From Xanthobacter autotrophicus (GTDB lineage: Bacteria; Pseudomonadota; Alphaproteobacteria; Rhizobiales; Xanthobacteraceae), in assembly GCF_005871085.1 (NCBI RefSeq), contig NZ_VAUP01000028.1, positions 372,001-436,000 of the forward strand: 64,000 bases of DNA, read 5' to 3'. The position numbers and the translations under genes were made by a program. The notes below the pieces were generated by a model. The model saw only the letters and a program-made list of their open reading frames with translations. It made no database searches and was not told the DNA's origin. Within the stretch, counting starts at the first letter, position 1. Each line of letters starts with the position of its first letter. Below, in pieces: positions 36,302-48,201 of the stretch.

Positions 36302-37792
36302 GTGCACGCACTTCTCGATCCACAGGAAATGGGCCAGGCGGATCGACTCGCCGCCGAAATGGGCACGCCATCCTTCACGCTGATGGAGCGGGCCGGGACC
36401 GCCGTGGCCGATGTGGTGGCGCGCTTTCCGCTGCCGACTCGCGTCGTCGTCTTGTGCGGGCCCGGCAACAATGGCGGTGACGGCTTCGTCGCGGCGCGGG
36501 TGCTGACCCAGCGCGGCTTCCGGGTCCGCGTCGCCTTGCTGGGCGAACGCGCCCGCCTGACCGGAGATGCCAGGCGCGCCGCCGAACGCTGGCGCGGGAC
36601 GGTGGAGGAGCCGGCTGTCCTCGACCTCACCGAGGCTGGGGTGATCGTCGACGCCCTGTTCGGTGCCGGCCTTGCCCGCGATCTCGACGGGGCGGCCAAG
36701 GCGCTGGTGACGCGCATGGCGGCCTCGGGCCGTCCGATCGTCGCCGTGGACCTGCCCTCCGGCCTTGATGGCGCCACGGGCAAGGTGCGCGGCGCGGCGG
36801 CGCAGGCGCAGGAAACGATCACCTTCTTCCGCCGCAAGCCCGGCCACCTGCTGGAGCCGGGGCGCAGCCTGTGCGGGCGGGTACGGGTGGCCGACATCGG
36901 GATTCCCGACGCGGTGCTGGATGTGATCAGGCCTGCCACCTCCGTGAACATGCCCGATCTGTGGCGCCCGGTGTTCCCGCTGCCGTCGGCCCTGGGCCAC
37001 AAATATGATCGCGGCCATGCGGTGGTGGTGAGTGGCGGCGCCTGGACCTGCGGTGCCGCCCGTCTGTCCGCGCGTGGAGCATTGCGGGCCGGGGCGGGGC
37101 TGGTGACGGTAGCCCTGCCGCCGGATGCCCTGCCGCTGCACGCTGCCTCCTATGCCGCCATCATGCCCCGTCCCATGGCCTGCGACGACGATCTCGCCGC
37201 CCTGCTCGCCGACCGGCGGCTCGGTACGGTGGTGCTGGGGCCGGGCCTCGGCCTGGGGGCGGCGACGCGGGCGAAGATCGACATCGCCGCGCCGGGCCGA
37301 CGCCTGGTGCTGGATGCGGACGCGCTCACCTCCTACGCCGGCGTGCCCTGGGCGCTGGCGGACGTTGCCGCGCGCACGGCGGGCCTCATCATCACCCCCC
37401 ACGAGGGCGAGTTCGCCCGCCTGTTCGCCGGGGATCGGGCGGTGCTGGAAGCGCCCTCCAAGCTGGCGCGCGCTCGGGCGGCGGCGGCGCGGCTGGGCGC
37501 AGTGGTGGTGCTGAAGGGGGCGGATACGGTGGTCGCGGCCCCCGACGGCCGCGCCGCCATCGCCGAGAATGCGCCGGCCTATCTCGCCACCGCCGGTGCC
37601 GGAGACGTGTTGGCCGGCATGGCGGGAGGGCTTCTGGCGCAGGCCATGCCGCCGTTCGAGGCGGCGGCAGCCGCTGTGTGGCTGCATGGCGAGGCCGCCC
37701 GCGCCGCCGGGCCGGGCCTCGTGGCCGACGACCTGCCGGAGGCGCTACGCGAGGTCTACCGTCGGCTGTACGAGCTGTTCGGGGTGCGGTGA
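36302..37792 (+). CDS. nnr: Bifunctional NAD(P)H-hydrate epimerase / ADP-dependent NAD(P)H-hydrate dehydratase
   Basis: About 496 aa, repairs damaged NADHX and NADPHX. The N-terminal YjeF epimerase domain (residues 1-210) has GPGNNGGDGFVAARVL and LPSGLDGATGKVRG. The C-terminal ribokinase-like dehydratase domain (about 220-490) shows GPGLGLGAATR, LVLDADALTSYAG, IITPHEGEFARLFAG, VVLKGADTVVAAPDG and TAGAGDVLAGMAGGLLAQ. Start: GTG at 36302 (VHALLDPQEMGQADRL) fits relatives; a TTG at 36251 would give a 17-residue extension. It is divergent from glnB, a pairing also seen in other Rhizobiales. Confidence 0.93.
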   Translation: MHALLDPQEMGQADRLAAEMGTPSFTLMERAGTAVADVVARFPLPTRVVVLCGPGNNGGDGFVAARVLTQRGFRVRVALLGERARLTGDARRAAERWRGTVEEPAVLDLTEAGVIVDALFGAGLARDLDGAAKALVTRMAASGRPIVAVDLPSGLDGATGKVRGAAAQAQETITFFRRKPGHLLEPGRSLCGRVRVADIGIPDAVLDVIRPATSVNMPDLWRPVFPLPSALGHKYDRGHAVVVSGGAWTCGAARLSARGALRAGAGLVTVALPPDALPLHAASYAAIMPRPMACDDDLAALLADRRLGTVVLGPGLGLGAATRAKIDIAAPGRRLVLDADALTSYAGVPWALADVAARTAGLIITPHEGEFARLFAGDRAVLEAPSKLARARAAAARLGAVVVLKGADTVVAAPDGRAAIAENAPAYLATAGAGDVLAGMAGGLLAQAMPPFEAAAAAVWLHGEAARAAGPGLVADDLPEALREVYRRLYELFGVR

Positions 37793-37841
37793 ACCCGACG
37801 GCTTTCGGCCGTCCTCCTCGCTCTTTGGAGGTTTTTGGGCC

Positions 37842-39101
37842 TCAGGCCGTTACCTCATAGGTCTTGGAAACGACGACCTCGCCGTCGCCGCCGCGCTGGC
37901 CGACGATGGACCACGTGCCCGGCTGGGCGGCGCGGAACGCCACCCGCACCGTGGATTTCGACGGCACCGGAACGGTGTCGTGCCACCAGGGCCGCCAGCC
38001 GTCATAGACATTGTCCAGCAGGCGCACGGGATGGCCGGCGATATAGACCGACACCGGCGCGTCGAGGCTGTTCACCAGCGTCAGCACCACGCTCTTGCCC
38101 GCCTTCACCGTGCCGAGGGAAGCCGCGCCCGCCCCCGGCTTGTCGCCGATGGGCAGCTCGATGCGCAGGGCATCCTTCAGGGGAATCTCGGCCGGCAGGT
38201 CGTTGGGCGGCAACGGCGCCGGCGGGCCGGCAGGCGGCGTGCCACCGGCGCCCACCGGTGTCACCACGGCTAGCCGGATGGGGTCCTGGGTGGTCTCGAT
38301 CTCGATGATGGTGGCGTCGGCGTCGTCCAGCGTCGTGGCCACATCCACCCGGCCGCCGGGGGCGATCTGGATGCTACCGTCCTTCAGTTCGAAGGGCTCG
38401 GATACCGGCTGGCCGTCCACCGCGATGGCATAGCTCGCCGGCCCGCGGATCTTCAGGCGCAGGAACAGTGGCGTCGCGTTCACGAGGCGCAGCCGCGCCC
38501 GCCCGCTCGCCGGACCCTGAAAGGTGGGCGAGATGGCGCCGTTGACCGGGAAAATGGGCATCCCGCTTTCCGGCGGGAAGGACTGGATGAACAGCAGGTG
38601 GTCCGCCGCATAGGCCGGCGGGCCCGCCTCCTCCACCACCAAGGCGCCGGCCAGGGCGCGGCGGGCGAGGCTGGGTGAGGTGGCATGATACCAATAGGTT
38701 CCGGCATCCGTGGGGATCAGGCTCAGGCTGGCGCTTTTGCCGGGCGCCACGGCCGCGAGCGCGGGTGAACCCGCCGGGAGGCGCACGCCCTGCCATGTGA
38801 GGGCGACGCTTTCCTTCAGGCCGTTGGCGAGGGAGACATTCAGCGCGCCACCCTTCTTCACCCGCAGCACCGGGCCGGGGAGGCCGCCGTTGAACAAGGC
38901 GAGCGGCCCCGGCCCGGCCAGCTCCGGCAGGCTGCCTTCGGCGGCGGTGAGCGTTGCCGGCGGGCTCGCCTGGGGAACCGGCGGCGGCACGGCGGCCGGC
39001 GATTGCGCGAGCGCCGGGACGAGGGCGCCCGCCGCGCCGGACAGGGAGAGGGCTGCAGCACCCTTGAGGACGGTGCGTCGGGAGGGAATCGGCGTCGTCA
39101 C
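37842..39101 (-). CDS. Tat-exported multicopper-oxidase-like (cupredoxin) protein, probably copper-free
   Basis: 419 aa with a twin-arginine signal (SRRTVLKGAAALSLSGAAGA). Cupredoxin domain 1 (about residues 55-160) corresponds to the oxidase T2/T3 region but reads LTWQGVRLPAG where HWHG is expected, and TYWYHATSPSLARRAL where TYWYHSH is expected. Domain 2 spans about 165-300 and domain 3 about 310-419. The final copper motif HCHxxxH is missing: the C-terminus reads GTWSIVGQRGGDGEVVVS. Most copper ligands are therefore gone, as in the SufI/FtsP family, which acts structurally. Start is GTG with an AGGAGA upstream. It is convergent with nnr. Function is inferred only. Confidence 0.75.
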   Translation of the reverse strand: MTTPIPSRRTVLKGAAALSLSGAAGALVPALAQSPAAVPPPVPQASPPATLTAAEGSLPELAGPGPLALFNGGLPGPVLRVKKGGALNVSLANGLKESVALTWQGVRLPAGSPALAAVAPGKSASLSLIPTDAGTYWYHATSPSLARRALAGALVVEEAGPPAYAADHLLFIQSFPPESGMPIFPVNGAISPTFQGPASGRARLRLVNATPLFLRLKIRGPASYAIAVDGQPVSEPFELKDGSIQIAPGGRVDVATTLDDADATIIEIETTQDPIRLAVVTPVGAGGTPPAGPPAPLPPNDLPAEIPLKDALRIELPIGDKPGAGAASLGTVKAGKSVVLTLVNSLDAPVSVYIAGHPVRLLDNVYDGWRPWWHDTVPVPSKSTVRVAFRAAQPGTWSIVGQRGGDGEVVVSKTYEVTA

Positions 39102-39548
39102 GCGGCGTCTCCTGGCAGGGTGCGTGGACCTTCATACGTGGCCGAAAAAAGGGCAAGCGGCTTTCCACCGCTCATTTGCGCGCCCGGGGCGGCAATCTCT
39201 GCCTTGGCCGGCCCGGCTGATGCGGGCCAAAGGCTTGCGGGCAGGTCGCCAGCGCGCGCGGATGCGGCGCCGGGCAGCTGCAGCAACGGGCAGGAGGGTG
39301 CCATTTTGTTGCTGCATGCGCGCGCCGTCATGATATAAGCCGCGACCCGATCCATACGTGCACAGCCGTGCGCGTGCGGTCGAACCTCTATGGTGCGCGT
39401 CCCGGATCGCGCGTCTCCGATTGGACGTTTCCGTGATGGAGCGTTTCCGTGGCGGAGTGCTTCGGGGTCTGCTGTCCGGTGCTCTCGAGGGCGCATCCGG
39501 CGGCGCGTGCGCCCTGCGGATGTGGGGTCTCGCGGACGTAGCGGACTT
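39102..39548. other. Intergenic region upstream of tRNA-Leu
   Basis: About 450 bases without an ORF I would defend. It holds a promoter-like TTGCTG, 17 bases, GATATA (39309-39337) and a 16-base imperfect tandem repeat at 39426-39457 (CGTTTCCGTGATGGAG then CGTTTCCGTGGCGGAG). Confidence 0.45.
39309..39337 (+). promoter_or_regulatory. Candidate sigma-70 promoter upstream of tRNA-Leu
   Basis: TTGCTG, a 17-base spacer and GATATA. It is about 210 bases before the tRNA, so it may instead drive an unrecognised transcript. Confidence 0.3.
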
Positions 39549-39633
39549 GCGGGCGTGGCGGAACTGGTAGACGCGCGGGATTTAGGTTCCCGTGACGCAA
39601 GTCGTGGGGGTTCGAAACCCTCCGCCCGCACCA
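39549..39633 (+). tRNA. tRNA-Leu (anticodon UAG)
   Basis: 85 bases with encoded CCA. Acceptor GCGGGCG pairs with CGCCCGC. The anticodon stem CGGGA/TCCCG encloses loop TTTAGGT with anticodon TAG. A class II variable arm (TGACGCAAGTCGTGG region) and the T arm GGGTTCGAAACCC are present. It lies about 150 bases upstream of tig. Confidence 0.97.
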
Positions 39634-39785
39634 TGTTTCCGGTTCGCCGGGCGCTGCGAGGTTCGTGCGCCATGAGGTGTGGGACGTGCCGTGCGGCCTT
39701 TGGCGGGATGCCGGGGGATCTGCGGCGCCGAAACCGGTTTTGAACGTTTTCCGCGCCATGCGCGACAGGATGTGAAGGCAAGACG

Positions 39786-41144
39786 ATGCAGGTGACCGAG
39801 ACCCAGGCCGATGGCCTCAAGCGCGCGTTCCGTGTGGTGGTGTCCGCCGCCGACCTCGACGCCAAGGCCAATGCCAAGCTGGCCGAGCTCAAGGGCCAGG
39901 TGAAGCTCAACGGCTTCCGCCCCGGCAAGGTGCCCGTGGCGCACCTCAAGCGGGTCTATGGCAAGACCGTCATGTCCGAGGTGATCGAGCAGACGGTCAA
40001 CGAGACCAACGGCAAGATCGTCGAGGAACACGGCTTCAAGCTGGCCCTCCAGCCCAAGGTCAAGCTGCCCGAGGAAGACCCCCAGGCCCAGGGCCTGCTG
40101 GATGGCGGCAAGGATCTGGCCTACGACCTCGAGATCGAGATCCTGCCCAAGATCGAGCTGGGCAACTTCAAGGACATCTCGGTGGAGAAGCTCGTGGTGG
40201 ACGTGGCCGACGCGGAGGTCGACGAGACCATCCAGCGCATCGCCGACGCCAACCGCCCCTTCGTCACCCGTGAAGGCGGCTATGCCGAGAACGGCGACCG
40301 CGTCACCATCGACTTCACCGGCTATGTGGACGGCGAGAAGTTCCCCGGCGGCGAGGGCCAGGACATCGACGTCCTGCTCGGCTCCAACAGCTTCATCCCC
40401 GGCTTCGAGGAACAGCTCCTCGGCGTCTATGCCGGCGACAACCGCACCCTCAATGTGACCTTCCCGGAAGGTTATGCGGCCAAGGAACTGGCCGGCAAGG
40501 CCGCCACCTTCGAGGTGACGGTGAAGTCCGTGGCCGCCCCCGGCCCCCTCGCCCTTGACGACGAGTTCGCCAAGACCCTGGGCCAGGAAAGCCTGGAGAA
40601 GCTCAAGGAAATGGTGCGTGCGCGCATCGTCAGCGAGCACGCCGGCGCCGCCCGTCAGAAGGTGAAGCGCGCCCTGCTCGACGCGCTCGACGCCACCCAC
40701 CAGTTCGTGGTGCCGGAAGGCCTCGTGGAGCAGGAATTCTTCGGCGTGTGGAGCCGGGTGCAGGAAGACCTTGCCGCCCAGAACCGCACCTTCGCCGACG
40801 AGGGGACCACCGAGGAGGAGGCCCGCGCCGACTACCGCAAGATCGCCGAGCGCCGCGTGCGCCTCGGCCTGGTGCTTGCGGAAATCGGTGAGCGCAACAA
40901 TATCCAGGTCTCCGAGGACGAGGTGACGCGGGCGGTCGTGGAGCGGGCTCGCCAGTTCCCCGGTCAGGAGCAGCAGGTGTGGGAATATTATCGCCGCAAC
41001 CCTGAAGCCCTGGCCTCCGTGCGCGCCCCCCTGTTCGAGGAAAAGGTCGTTGATTTCCTCCTGGAGCTCGCCAACGTGACCGAGAAGACGGTCACCAAGG
41101 AAGAGCTCTACAAGGAGGAAGAGGAAGACGAGAAGGCGGCCTGA
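39786..41144 (+). CDS. tig: Trigger factor (ribosome-associated chaperone)
   Basis: 452 aa, binds at the ribosome exit tunnel and shields nascent chains. The N-terminal ribosome-binding domain has the signature [17 protein letters not shown] (about residues 43-59). The FKBP-type PPIase domain lies at about 150-240 ([20 protein letters not shown]) and the helical C-terminal chaperone arms follow, ending in an acidic tail [15 protein letters not shown]. The start [15 protein letters not shown] is typical. It heads the conserved order tig-clpP-clpX-lon. Confidence 0.97.
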   Translation: MQVTETQADGLKRAFRVVVSAADLDAKANAKLAELKGQVKLNGFRPGKVPVAHLKRVYGKTVMSEVIEQTVNETNGKIVEEHGFKLALQPKVKLPEEDPQAQGLLDGGKDLAYDLEIEILPKIELGNFKDISVEKLVVDVADAEVDETIQRIADANRPFVTREGGYAENGDRVTIDFTGYVDGEKFPGGEGQDIDVLLGSNSFIPGFEEQLLGVYAGDNRTLNVTFPEGYAAKELAGKAATFEVTVKSVAAPGPLALDDEFAKTLGQESLEKLKEMVRARIVSEHAGAARQKVKRALLDALDATHQFVVPEGLVEQEFFGVWSRVQEDLAAQNRTFADEGTTEEEARADYRKIAERRVRLGLVLAEIGERNNIQVSEDEVTRAVVERARQFPGQEQQVWEYYRRNPEALASVRAPLFEEKVVDFLLELANVTEKTVTKEELYKEEEEDEKAA

Positions 41145-41182
41145 GGGCCAAAGTCCGCCTTCGTCCTGCGACGATATTGCGC

Positions 41183-41204
41183 GGCACGCCCTCCGGGGCG
41201 TGCC
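41183..41204 (+). terminator. Hairpin between tig and clpP
   Basis: A 9-base stem GGCACGCCC / GGGCGTGCC with a 4-base loop lies 38 bases after the tig stop and 26 bases before the clpP start. It is followed only by TTCG, so it may be an attenuator or processing site rather than a full terminator. Confidence 0.45.
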
Positions 41205-41229
41205 TTCGCCCGCGCCCCGAGGACTGACG

Positions 41230-41865
41230 ATGCGTGATCCTGTCGATACTTATATGAATTATCTCATCCCCATGGTGGTCGAGCAGACCAACCGCGGGGA
41301 GCGGTCCTACGACATCTTTTCCCGCCTCCTGAAGGAGCGCATCATTTTCCTCACCGGCCCGGTCGAGGACGGCATGTCCACCCTCGTGGTGGCGCAGCTG
41401 CTGTTCCTGGAAGCGGACAATCCGAAGAAGGAAATCTCGATGTACATCAACTCCCCCGGGGGAGTGGTGACATCGGGCCTCGCCATCTACGACACCATGC
41501 AGTTCATCAAGCCTGCGGTGTCCACGCTCTGCATCGGCCAGGCCGCCTCCATGGGCTCGCTGCTGCTGACCGCCGGCGAGAAGGGCATGCGCTTCGCCCT
41601 GCCCAACGCCCGAATCATGGTCCATCAGCCGTCGGGCGGCTTCCAGGGCCAGGTGACGGACATCATGCTTCACGCGCAGGAGATCCTGAATCTCAAGCGC
41701 CGACTGAATGAAATCTATGTGAAGCACACCGGGCGCTCGATGGAGAAGATCGAGGACGCCCTGGAGCGCGACAACTTCATGACCGCCAAGGCGGCGCTGG
41801 ACTTCGGCCTCATCGATTCCGTGATCGACCAGCGCCCCACCGACGAGACGTCGAAGGCGGCGTGA
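41230..41865 (+). CDS. clpP: ATP-dependent Clp protease proteolytic subunit
   Basis: 211 aa serine protease forming the tetradecameric barrel that ClpX or ClpA feeds. The catalytic Ser is in [18 protein letters not shown] (about residue 106), the His in [18 protein letters not shown] (about 131) and the Asp follows near [26 protein letters not shown] forms the oxyanion/handle region. I chose ATG 41230 ([20 protein letters not shown]) since ten upstream in-frame codons look unlike the family. It lies between tig and clpX. Confidence 0.96.
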   Translation: MRDPVDTYMNYLIPMVVEQTNRGERSYDIFSRLLKERIIFLTGPVEDGMSTLVVAQLLFLEADNPKKEISMYINSPGGVVTSGLAIYDTMQFIKPAVSTLCIGQAASMGSLLLTAGEKGMRFALPNARIMVHQPSGGFQGQVTDIMLHAQEILNLKRRLNEIYVKHTGRSMEKIEDALERDNFMTAKAALDFGLIDSVIDQRPTDETSKAA

Positions 41866-42269
41866 TCCGGGCCGACGCAGGGGGTTCTCGAAATGCCCCC
41901 CTTGCGTGCGGTGCAAGATCGCGCTTGCATGTCGTTAAGCCGGCATCGGATGCCGCGTAACCGGCCCTCGCCCAAAAGGCGGGGGCCGCTGCGTTCAGGG
42001 GTCTTCACATTTCGGCAGGACCCCCGGGATCACGATGCGGTCGACGGCGCGATAAGGGCGCGGCGGGTCCGGTTGGTTGCTTTCCGGCACTGTGTCGCCT
42101 GGGGAATGTCGCTTCCCCGCCTTGATCGTGTCGTCTCGGGGTGGTTGGTTCGCATGAACCGATCACCGTTTCGGGATTGGCTAGATTTTTGCTTGGTCCA
42201 ATCCCCATATGTGACGCTAACGAGACGGGTGCGTTTCGCGTCCGGTTCGGTAGATGGTAGGAGACGAAG
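41866..42269. other. Intergenic region between clpP and clpX
   Basis: 404 bases. A hairpin at about 41876-41906 (CGCAGGGGG / CCCCCCTTGCG with a bulge) may end clpP transcription. Further down, CTAGATT (42181-42187) and CCCCATAT (42203-42210) look like a weak heat-shock sigma promoter for clpX, with a slightly long spacer. No gene seen. Confidence 0.4.
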
Positions 42270-43538
42270 ATGAGCAAGACCGGCGGCAGCGACAGCAAGA
42301 ACACGCTTTATTGCTCGTTCTGCGGCAAGAGCCAGCACGAGGTCAGAAAGCTCATCGCCGGACCGACTGTGTTCATCTGCGACGAATGCGTCGAGTTGTG
42401 CATGGACATCATCCGGGAAGAGTCGAAGTCCTCTCTGGTGAAGTCGCGGGATGGCATCCCCACCCCGAAGGAGATCCGCAAGGTCCTCGATGACTATGTC
42501 ATCGGCCAGGATCACGCGAAGAAGGTCCTGTCGGTGGCGGTGCACAACCACTACAAGCGCCTCAACCACGCCTCCAAGCACGGCGACGTGGAACTCGCGA
42601 AGTCCAATATCCTGCTGATCGGGCCTACCGGCTCCGGCAAGACGCTGCTCGCGCAGACCCTGGCGCGCATTCTCGACGTGCCCTTCACCATGGCCGACGC
42701 CACCACGCTGACCGAAGCCGGCTACGTGGGCGAGGACGTGGAGAACATCATTCTCAAGCTGCTCCAGTCAGCCGACTATAACGTCGAGCGGGCACAGCGC
42801 GGCATCGTCTACATCGACGAGATCGACAAGATCAGTCGCAAATCCGACAATCCCTCCATCACCCGCGACGTGTCGGGCGAGGGCGTGCAGCAGGCGCTGC
42901 TGAAGATCATGGAAGGCACGGTGGCCTCGGTTCCCCCCCAGGGTGGCCGCAAGCATCCCCAGCAGGAATTCCTGCAGGTGGATACCACCAACATTCTGTT
43001 CATCTGCGGCGGCGCCTTCGCCGGCCTCGACAAGATCATCTCCTCGCGCTCGAAGGGGTCCACCTCCATCGGCTTCCAGGCCAAGGTGGCCCCGCCCGAG
43101 GATCGCCGCCCCGGCGAGGTCTTCCGCGAGGTGGAGCCCGAGGACCTGCTGAAGTACGGCCTTATCCCCGAGTTCATCGGCCGTCTGCCGGTTCTGGCGA
43201 CGCTGGGTGACCTCGACGAGGAGGCCCTGAAGAAGATCCTCTCCGAGCCGAAGAACGCGTTGGTGAAGCAGTACCAGCGCTTGTTCGAGATGGAGAATGT
43301 GGACCTGAGCATCCACGAGGAGGCCCTCGGCGCCATCGCCCGCAAGGCGATCGAGCGCAAGACTGGCGCCCGTGGCCTGCGGTCCATCATGGAGAGCATC
43401 CTCCTCGACACCATGTTCGACCTCCCTGGCCTTGAAGGGGTGGAAGAAGTGGTGATCTCGCGGGAGGTCGTCGAGCAGAGTGCGCGTCCGCTTTATATTT
43501 ACGCGGACCGTGTCGGCGACGCCGGCGCCAGTGCGTGA
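42270..43538 (+). CDS. clpX: ATP-dependent Clp protease ATP-binding subunit ClpX
   Basis: 422 aa AAA+ unfoldase. The N-terminal zinc domain has [11 protein letters not shown] and CDECVELC (four Cys, about residues 15-44). Walker A is [15 protein letters not shown], the pore loop [13 protein letters not shown], Walker [12 protein letters not shown], the RKH loop in [11 protein letters not shown], the IGF loop SIGFQA that docks on ClpP and sensor 2 TGARGLRS. It is complete and of normal length. It has its own upstream region, so it is probably transcribed separately from clpP as well as with it. Confidence 0.97.
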   Translation: MSKTGGSDSKNTLYCSFCGKSQHEVRKLIAGPTVFICDECVELCMDIIREESKSSLVKSRDGIPTPKEIRKVLDDYVIGQDHAKKVLSVAVHNHYKRLNHASKHGDVELAKSNILLIGPTGSGKTLLAQTLARILDVPFTMADATTLTEAGYVGEDVENIILKLLQSADYNVERAQRGIVYIDEIDKISRKSDNPSITRDVSGEGVQQALLKIMEGTVASVPPQGGRKHPQQEFLQVDTTNILFICGGAFAGLDKIISSRSKGSTSIGFQAKVAPPEDRRPGEVFREVEPEDLLKYGLIPEFIGRLPVLATLGDLDEEALKKILSEPKNALVKQYQRLFEMENVDLSIHEEALGAIARKAIERKTGARGLRSIMESILLDTMFDLPGLEGVEEVVISREVVEQSARPLYIYADRVGDAGASA

Positions 43539-43871
43539 CGGCGTCCGCCCCATGCCGCGCTCCCGGCCTCACGGCACGGGGGCGGGCCGGGGCGTGGTCC
43601 GGAAGCCGGGCCAGACAGGGGGGATGACGGAACAGGCTCAGGCCCGGTTCCGCCCTCGCCCGAACCCGGTTAACGGGGTGCCCTTGAAACGGGCAGGTTG
43701 CGTGTCCATCTACTTTTCGACAGTTCCGGTCTCGGGGGTCGGACCTCGTGCCTCCTGCGGCTCACGCCGCTTCAGCATTGAAAATCCACGCCCGTCTCCG
43801 GCCGCGTGCACGCGCGGCAGCGCCCAGTTGTGCGCTTTTCCCGCGCGTGTACTTCTTGAAAGGATTGCGTC
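43539..43871. other. Intergenic region between clpX and lon
   Basis: 333 bases carrying the lon heat-shock promoter (see 43683-43711). No gene supported. Confidence 0.5.
43683..43711 (+). promoter_or_regulatory. Heat-shock (RpoH/sigma-32) promoter of lon
   Basis: A perfect -35 element CTTGAAA (43683-43689), a 14-base spacer and GTCCATCT (43704-43711), which matches CCCCATNT at six of eight positions. The spacing is ideal for sigma-32. It ends 160 bases upstream of the lon start. Confidence 0.6.
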
Positions 43872-46289
<2,418 letters not shown>

Positions 46290-46613
46290 CGACAAACCCG
46301 GCCGGATTGTCCGCAAACCAGCCGGATTGAAGCGTTTTCCAGCGAAAAGCGAGGGCGTGTTGCCGCTTCTCCCCGTCAAACCGGGAGAGCGGCGCACGCC
46401 CTCAACCTTTTCAAAGGCTTAACGCTCGCTTGTGCGCCGCTGACGCGGTTGGTTTTCCCCCGGTTGTTCGCAGGCGCACAGTGGGAAATCGTGCATTGGT
46501 GCGGGTTTGACGCCGATCGCGCTTGCAAAAGCCTTATTTTCCGTGATGCTCGCGCCGTTCGTGAGGGCTTGAGCCTGCACGATTCGCGTTCTGACAACGG
46601 AAGGAAAGGTCAG
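46290..46613. other. Intergenic region between lon and hupB
   Basis: About 320 bases holding the lon terminator hairpin and the hupB promoter region. A TTTGACG (46506-46512) may serve as part of the hupB promoter. No gene seen. Confidence 0.4.
46351..46403 (+). terminator. Large hairpin after lon
   Basis: GAGGGCGTG pairs with CACGCCCTC at the ends, and CCGCTTCTCCC with GGGAGAGCGG inside, giving a stem of about 20 pairs with one bulge. AACCTTTTC follows on the plus strand. Confidence 0.65.
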
Positions 46614-46892
46614 ATGACCACCAAGAACGAACTGATCGCCGCGGTGGCCGAAGAGGCGAAGCTGACGAAGACGGCTGCGGCAGCGGCTGTGGACGCCACC
46701 TTCGACATCATCGCCAAGGCGCTGCAGGAAGGCGAGGAAGTCAAGCTGATCGGCTTCGGCAGCTTCTCCGTGGTGACGCGCGCCGCTCGCGAAGGCCGCA
46801 ATCCCCGCACCGGCAAGCCCGTGAAGATCAACGCTTCCAAGGCTCCGAAGTTCACCCCCGGCAAGGGCCTCAAGGAAGCCGTCAACGGCTGA
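46614..46892 (+). CDS. hupB: DNA-binding protein HU
   Basis: 92 aa nucleoid protein. It starts MTTKNELIAAVAEEAKLTKT. The beta-arm region GFGSFSVVTRAAREGRNPRT followed by GKPVKINASKAPKFTPGKGL is the HU/IHF signature (RNPRTG with the intercalating Pro). AAGGAAAGG precedes the ATG. Its position right after lon is conserved in many proteobacteria. Confidence 0.96.
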   Translation: MTTKNELIAAVAEEAKLTKTAAAAAVDATFDIIAKALQEGEEVKLIGFGSFSVVTRAAREGRNPRTGKPVKINASKAPKFTPGKGLKEAVNG

Positions 46893-47465
46893 TCGGGTCC
46901 CGGGCTCTTCGGGCCCCTCCAAAGACTTCCCGGACGCTCCCGGCCCGTCTCATGCGGGCGGAGCGTCCCCGAGCCGCGCGTCGGTTGCCTCAGGCACCGC
47001 CCCGGCGGGGCATGGGGGCGGGAAGACTTTGGATTTTCAGTGCCAATCCGACACCGGCTCGGGTGCGGACCATGCGATGGGCCGGCAAGGCAGCGCGCGC
47101 GCCCGAGCATTTGAGGCCGGGCTTCACCCGGTTGCAGCACTCCGGCTCGAGGGTCGGGCAGCCGTTGTCCTGCCGGTTCTGTGCGCCGGCCGGATCAGTG
47201 ATGCAGCCACACATCTTCGCGGCCGGCAGTGGAGCGCGCCGGACCGGTGGGCATCAAGGGCGGCTGGGCCGCCCGCGCGTTTCGCAGCCCGATTGCCTGC
47301 GAACCACGAACTGGCTCCATCGATTGGCGGCACCCGCCATTCGCCTGCGGTGGCGGTCCTGCGCCCTCGCATCCCGATTCTGCTCGTGCTTGCCCCTGTC
47401 ATGCTCCGCCGCCGCCCTTGCCGCCTGCGGAGCATGGGATTATAGCGCCTGCACGGTCCCGGCCT
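46893..47465. other. Intergenic region between hupB and tRNA-Val
   Basis: 573 bases. A small hairpin GGGCTC / GGGCCC (46902-46916) may end hupB. Open frames cross the rest in several phases, but none has ribosome sites, homology I recognise or consistent codon bias. Confidence 0.4.
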
Positions 47466-47541
47466 GGGCGGTTAGCTCAGTTGGTAGAGCATCTCGTTTA
47501 CACCGAGAGGGTCGGCGGTTCGAGCCCGTCACCGCCCACCA
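47466..47541 (+). tRNA. tRNA-Val (anticodon UAC)
   Basis: 76 bases with encoded CCA. Acceptor GGGCGGT/ACCGCCC; anticodon stem TCTCG/CGAGA with loop TTTACAC (anticodon TAC); T arm with GGTTCGAGCCC. Confidence 0.97.
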
Positions 47542-47852
47542 GGCCCGCCGTTTTCCCTTCATTCCCCCACGTCCGTAGTCTGCGACCGCCTTCTCCGCCT
47601 TGAACGAGGGTGCTCGCGGGCGTCGTCGGCGTTCCGGCGGGCGTCGGGAGATTCGCATCGGCGGCATTTTGTGTCTCTCCGCGTGCGAAGGCGCGGATGG
47701 CGTGGCTGGTGCAAAGCTTTGCCGGGACTGGATCTTCGCGCTGCCTGTGGACAAGTGCTCCGCAAAATATGCGCGTGTTGCTTGACTTGCGCGGAGGGCT
47801 GCCGTACCACGCCGCTCTCTTCGGCGGCACGGTTCGTCCGGCGCCGGTTCGG
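47542..47852. other. Spacer between tRNA-Val and tRNA-Asp
   Basis: 311 bases with no gene. It contains the candidate tRNA-Asp promoter at 47782-47810. Confidence 0.4.
47782..47810 (+). promoter_or_regulatory. Candidate promoter of tRNA-Asp
   Basis: TTGACT, a 17-base spacer and TACCAC, 43 bases upstream of the mature tRNA 5' end. The -35 is strong, the -10 weak. Confidence 0.4.
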
Positions 47853-47931
<79 letters not shown>

Positions 47932-47973
47932 CATCCCAATATCTTGAGACGGTTTCCTGGCAGGCTGTGATAC

Positions 47974-48201
47974 TTATCCAGCCGGTGCAGTGACGCATTT
48001 CTCACCCTTTTGTTCCCTGATCTTCGCGCACCCGGCCCCGCGCGCCTCGTCCACCTGCCGCACCGTTGCGACGAGGACGGGGGTGTAGACCTTCTGCAGG
48101 CGGGTCGAAGCCGACAGGGCGTTCGCCATCTTCGTCGACACGGATTCCGCCCTGGCGCCGCCAGCGACGGCCTCCCGCACCGCGGCAAAATCCTTTCCCA
48201 A
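47974..48201 (-). CDS. Possible small or degraded protein of unknown function
   Basis: 75 codons, MGKDFAAVREAVAGG at the start and ending EKCVTAPAG. It has an alpha-helical, Ala-rich look. The adjacent frame upstream (to about 48540, with SYFELGCAWTGRAAAATVSR) also looks protein-like, suggesting one longer secreted protein broken by a frameshift. No family recognised. It lies next to attL of the putative island. Confidence 0.25.
   Translation of the reverse strand: MGKDFAAVREAVAGGARAESVSTKMANALSASTRLQKVYTPVLVATVRQVDEARGAGCAKIREQKGEKCVTAPAG

Noticed and set aside
46893-47465. Open frames between hupB and tRNA-Val
   Set aside because: Overlapping frames in several phases, none with a ribosome site or recognisable protein; treated as intergenic.
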